Positions 61,408 through 64,000 of a stretch of DNA of 64,000 bases are shown piece after piece. Numbering within the stretch: the stretch's first letter is position 1; each line of letters begins with the position of its first letter. Origin of the DNA: Acidobacteriota bacterium (GTDB taxonomy: Bacteria; Acidobacteriota; Polarisedimenticolia; Polarisedimenticolales; Polarisedimenticolaceae); contig JAOTYK010000005.1 of assembly GCA_029861955.1 (NCBI GenBank), positions 62,001 through 126,000 of the forward strand, given 5' to 3'. The notes under the pieces were generated by a model. The model was not told the origin of the DNA. It ran no database searches and was given only the letters and a program-made list of their open reading frames with translations. The position numbers and the translations under genes are program-made.

Positions 61408-61414
61408 CCGTCCG

Positions 61415-61897
61415 TCACCGTGTTCGATAGACAAACAACGAAACCATCGCGCCGGACGTCGTCTCGTTGTAGACATAGACCCGGTAGCGCGGGAACGCGA
61501 CCTTGGCCGTCTGTTGGTCCGAGATGAAGATCGCACTCGATAATCCGCGAATGTCGACGCTGGCCTCAAGTGGGAAGATGAACTCCCCTTCGGTGCGAAG
61601 TAACTCCGTGAACACGGGCATGTCGGGAATTAGAATGACGCCGACTTTTCCGGACTCCGGAATTCCCTCCTTGAACTCTCCACCCAGACTGAACACCAGC
61701 TCGGAGAATCCGTCGGTCTGGATGGTTCCTGCATCCACGAGTTGGGTGGTGTCACTTCGTTCAACGGGTGGAACCTGAACCCGCTCGAACGAGACGAACC
61801 AGTTGGTATTGTCCGCGCCAATCGTCGTCGAGCCGAGGAGCAGTAAAGCGACGGTGACGGATAGGACCAGACGATGACTTCGCATTCGATGGGACAT
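61415..61897 (-). CDS. Exported protein of unknown function (160 aa)
   Basis: ATG 61897 has AAGGAG at six bases. Signal peptide LVLSVTVALLLLGSTTIGA. The mature part is beta-rich with a repeated hydrophobic pattern (NWFVSFERVQVPPVE, KVGVILIPDMPVF, FPRYRVYVYNETTSGAMVSL). It is translationally linked to the potassium-channel gene. No family recognised. Confidence 0.8.
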   Translation of the reverse strand: MSHRMRSHRLVLSVTVALLLLGSTTIGADNTNWFVSFERVQVPPVERSDTTQLVDAGTIQTDGFSELVFSLGGEFKEGIPESGKVGVILIPDMPVFTELLRTEGEFIFPLEASVDIRGLSSAIFISDQQTAKVAFPRYRVYVYNETTSGAMVSLFVYRTR

Positions 61898-61967
61898 GGT
61901 TGACTCCTTGAGGGGCGACCCGAAAAGGTTAGCATGTCGAGGGATCCGCTTCGGCTAGAATGCCGAC

Positions 61968-62798
61968 GTGCGAACCGTCTTGATTCCAGTCCTGTTGATG
62001 GCGGCGTGCATGCCGGCAGCCGGTCAAGCGGGTGGCGCTGCCACGGATCCCTCATCCCTCGTGAACCACGCGTATACCGTCTCGGACACGGCGTTCTCCA
62101 ATGTGGTCGGGCAATCGGTCCAGGCGGTTCGGTTGCCGATCTCGTACACGCTGCGATCGATGGAGGACCATGCCTGGGGTGCCACGCTTCACTTTCCGGT
62201 TTCCATCGGCCTTCATGAGTTTCAGGCCAGTGACGCGTTCGGCGGGGAACTGCGCGAGAATGTCGCGACCGTCAGTGCGATGGCGGGAGTCGAGTTTCAG
62301 GTCCCCACCGGCAAGCTCTGGGTCCTGCGGCCTTTCGCGGAGCTGGGTGCCGGCACGGATTTCGACGATGAGGAAGTCGCCTATATCTATTCTACCGGTA
62401 TCCGTGGTGTTGCCGAGGTCCCCCGCGAGAAGCGCCTGTATCGGTTCGGGCTTGGATTGGACTACGACGGGGCGACCCTCGCCGGCGGAGGGCCAAGCGA
62501 CGGCTTCACGACGCTCGAGACGGGTCTGGACGTCCGATTCCCGATTTCGCGTTCGCTGGCTAGTCGGGGGGCCGACTGGAGCGTCTATGCAATCCGACGG
62601 CGATTTCTCGAAGCGCTCACGTTCGATCAACTCAATGGAGAGACCATCGAACTGCGGAACCAGAATGAGCTCGGGGTCACACTGGGGTTCGATCGTCCGT
62701 TTGGCTTCTGGTTACTGAACATCAGCCGTATCGGGATCGGCGTTCGATTCGGGGAAAAACTGTCCTCTGTGCGGATCCTGTTTGGCGTACCGTTCTAG
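61968..62798 (+). CDS. Outer-membrane beta-barrel protein (276 aa)
   Basis: From GTG 61968 a signal peptide (VLIPVLLMAACMPAAGQA) leads into about 12 amphipathic strands (VRLPISYTLRSME, WGATLHFPVSIGLHE, VLRPFAELGAGTDF, YRFGLGLDYDGATLAGG, ISRIGIGVRFGEKLSSVRIL). The C-terminus ends GVPF, with the terminal Phe that the Bam machinery recognises. A Cys at about residue 14 (MAAC) could be a lipobox, but a barrel makes a normal signal peptide more likely. The ribosome site is weak. Function unknown. Confidence 0.82.
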   Translation: MRTVLIPVLLMAACMPAAGQAGGAATDPSSLVNHAYTVSDTAFSNVVGQSVQAVRLPISYTLRSMEDHAWGATLHFPVSIGLHEFQASDAFGGELRENVATVSAMAGVEFQVPTGKLWVLRPFAELGAGTDFDDEEVAYIYSTGIRGVAEVPREKRLYRFGLGLDYDGATLAGGGPSDGFTTLETGLDVRFPISRSLASRGADWSVYAIRRRFLEALTFDQLNGETIELRNQNELGVTLGFDRPFGFWLLNISRIGIGVRFGEKLSSVRILFGVPF

Positions 62799-62876
62799 CT
62801 GCGATCTGGTCACGGCGGTGGGATGCCGATATAATCGCGATCGACTCCGTTCCGAAACTTCTTAGGGGAATCACCG

Positions 62877-63398
62877 ATGCGCAAGATGGATTTCGCTGTC
62901 GCTTTTTTTGTCGCGACACTGGCTATTGTTCCGGCCAGTGCAGCCGTCACGGTGGACTTCGACACCGACGTTAATTTTTCGGCGTACAAGACGTTCGCCT
63001 GGAAAGTCGGGACACCTGCCGAGAGCTCACTCATGGACAAGCGGATCATGAAAGTCGTGGAGCAGCAGCTGGCGACGGTGGGCCTCATGCCGACTGACGG
63101 AGACCCCGACCTCTACCTCCTCTACCACGTCGCGCTCGATACCACGCGTCGGGTCAACGTCGATGACTTCGGCTACATGGGACGATGGCGACGCCCGATT
63201 GCGGGGTCCGTCGACGTCGACGTCTACGATGTCGAGGTAGGAACCTTGATTGTCGATCTTCTGGACGCCGGCAACGGTGAGACCGTCTGGCGCGGGATGG
63301 CAGAGAACGATATGCCGTCGAACCCGACCCCCGACAAGGTCGAGAAAAAGCTGAACAAGGTCTTGTCGAAGATGCTTCGCAAGTACCCTTCGGAGTAG
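62877..63398 (+). CDS. DUF4136 exported protein, paralogue 2
   Basis: The 173-residue protein (ATG 62877, GGGGA upstream) has signal peptide FAVAFFVATLAIVPASA and the family motifs DVNFSAYKTFAWKVG and LIVDLLDAGNGETVWRGMAE, ending LRKYPSE. It is clearly a paralogue of the gene at 60218-60709 but has an Arg/Tyr-rich insert (DFGYMGRWRRPIAG). The next gene starts six bases downstream. Confidence 0.9.
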   Translation: MRKMDFAVAFFVATLAIVPASAAVTVDFDTDVNFSAYKTFAWKVGTPAESSLMDKRIMKVVEQQLATVGLMPTDGDPDLYLLYHVALDTTRRVNVDDFGYMGRWRRPIAGSVDVDVYDVEVGTLIVDLLDAGNGETVWRGMAENDMPSNPTPDKVEKKLNKVLSKMLRKYPSE

Positions 63399-63403
63399 AC
63401 ACG

Positions 63404-64000
63404 ATGCGCAAGAACGCGACGATCGGCTTGATCTTGATGCTCTGTCTCGTCGCCGCGGGTCTTGCTAAAGACTCCCCGACGATCGTCGAGAGCTGGCGAA
63501 GTCCCACCCCCGTCCCGGGAAAGAACAACGACTTCCAGAAGCTGATCGTTATCGGCATCACCGATGACCAGGAACTTCGTCACCACTTTGAGGACAAGTT
63601 TGTCAGCCATCTTCGTACTCAGAAGATCGACGGCGTAACGAGCTATTCGCTGGTCGCCGACCTGCAGGCGATCGAAGATCGCAACGAGCTACTGGATCGG
63701 ATCATGGAAGAGGGTATCGACGGCGCCATCAGTATCCGACTGGTCCCGCTCAAGAACGCTGACCACGGCGCGTGGGGCGAAAGCTGGGCCGCTGAGATGG
63801 AGAAGGACTCCAGCCTGCGGATGTTGATCGAGAAGACCCTTCCGGTCGAAGCCCGTGCAGCAACCCGATTCGGTCTAGAAATCGCGGTCTGGGAATCCAT
63901 GAACTGGTACCGGGTCTGGGCCGGCCGCACCGACGGCCACAGGAAGGAACAACTAAGGAAACAATCGGGCGATTTCGTCGAGTTGACCATCGGCGCGCTG
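63404..64000 (+). CDS. Exported protein of unknown function, runs off the right edge
   Basis: ATG 63404 has GGAG at eight bases, six bases after the DUF4136 stop. A signal peptide (IGLILMLCLVAAGLA) precedes at least 180 residues: KLIVIGITDDQELRHHFEDK, FVSHLRTQKIDGVTSYSLVA, then EEGIDGAISIRLVPLKN. The pattern (short-lived alpha/beta, IGITDDxxxRxxFED) resembles small exported proteins of unknown function that accompany DUF4136 genes. The C-terminus lies outside the window. Confidence 0.82.
   Translation, partial: MRKNATIGLILMLCLVAAGLAKDSPTIVESWRSPTPVPGKNNDFQKLIVIGITDDQELRHHFEDKFVSHLRTQKIDGVTSYSLVADLQAIEDRNELLDRIMEEGIDGAISIRLVPLKNADHGAWGESWAAEMEKDSSLRMLIEKTLPVEARAATRFGLEIAVWESMNWYRVWAGRTDGHRKEQLRKQSGDFVELTIGAL

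Overview
The window is about 64 kb of high-GC bacterial DNA (GC judged by eye, roughly mid-60s percent) from a Gram-negative organism. Evidence for an outer membrane is strong: lipoproteins, OmpA-like domains, outer-membrane barrels, TolR/TonB-type proteins. The gene style (Ser/Thr kinase with TPRs facing an ECF sigma factor, VPS10/Asp-box proteins, MopE, FG-GAP and thrombospondin-3 secreted giants, DUF11 surface proteins, AgmX-type TonB proteins) fits Acidobacteriota or a neighbouring deltaproteobacteria-like phylum. The phylum is an inference; no rRNA or universal marker is present.

Layout. 1-12.6 kb: the 5' part of a giant secreted serine-hydrolase/FG-GAP/MopE protein, a kinase-TPR protein convergent with an ECF sigma factor, and a two-gene operon of a PLP enzyme carrying two cyclic-nucleotide domains plus a class II glutamine amidotransferase. 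12.7-14.2 kb: a Cys-rich secreted peptide, a TM2-like membrane protein and a PilZ protein. 14.7-24.4 kb: one tightly packed operon of nine genes (coiled-coil periplasmic protein, three TPR proteins of which two are lipoproteins, a small exported protein, an ExbB/TolQ, two ExbD/TolR and an AgmX/TonB-type protein), that is, a proton-driven trans-envelope machine resembling the Myxococcus Agl-Glt apparatus. 24.45 kb: a c-di-GMP-I (GEMM) riboswitch, followed by a 1,697-residue DUF11/SdrD-type surface protein and a 1,676-residue OmpA/outer-membrane-barrel protein. With the PilZ gene upstream, this block looks like a c-di-GMP-controlled adhesion or motility system and is the most interesting part of the window.

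39-51 kb is an accessory, scarred region. It is bounded on the right by the tmRNA gene (minus strand, 50915-51262). Two further copies of the tmRNA 3' tail lie at 44587 and 39051 as direct repeats, which is what successive island insertions at ssrA leave behind. Inside are gene stumps (IS91-type transposase, feoB, a TolC/CzcC family gene, a hypothetical gene), three copies of an unexplained 80-135 bp repeat that abut these stumps, and intact genes for an SGNH hydrolase, a thrombospondin-3 protein, a rhomboid protease, a PQQ-propeller protein and a thermolysin-type metalloprotease. No integrase is visible.

51-64 kb: a PAEYK-repeat peptidoglycan-binding lipoprotein; an apparent operon of gamma-glutamyltransferase, truncated DUF1579-like protein, sigma factor, small membrane protein and MscS-type channel; a divergent MmyB-type regulator/NTF2-like pair sharing a three-half-site operator; then mostly small exported proteins (including two DUF4136 paralogues), a two-TM-type potassium channel and an outer-membrane barrel. 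The last gene runs off the right edge.
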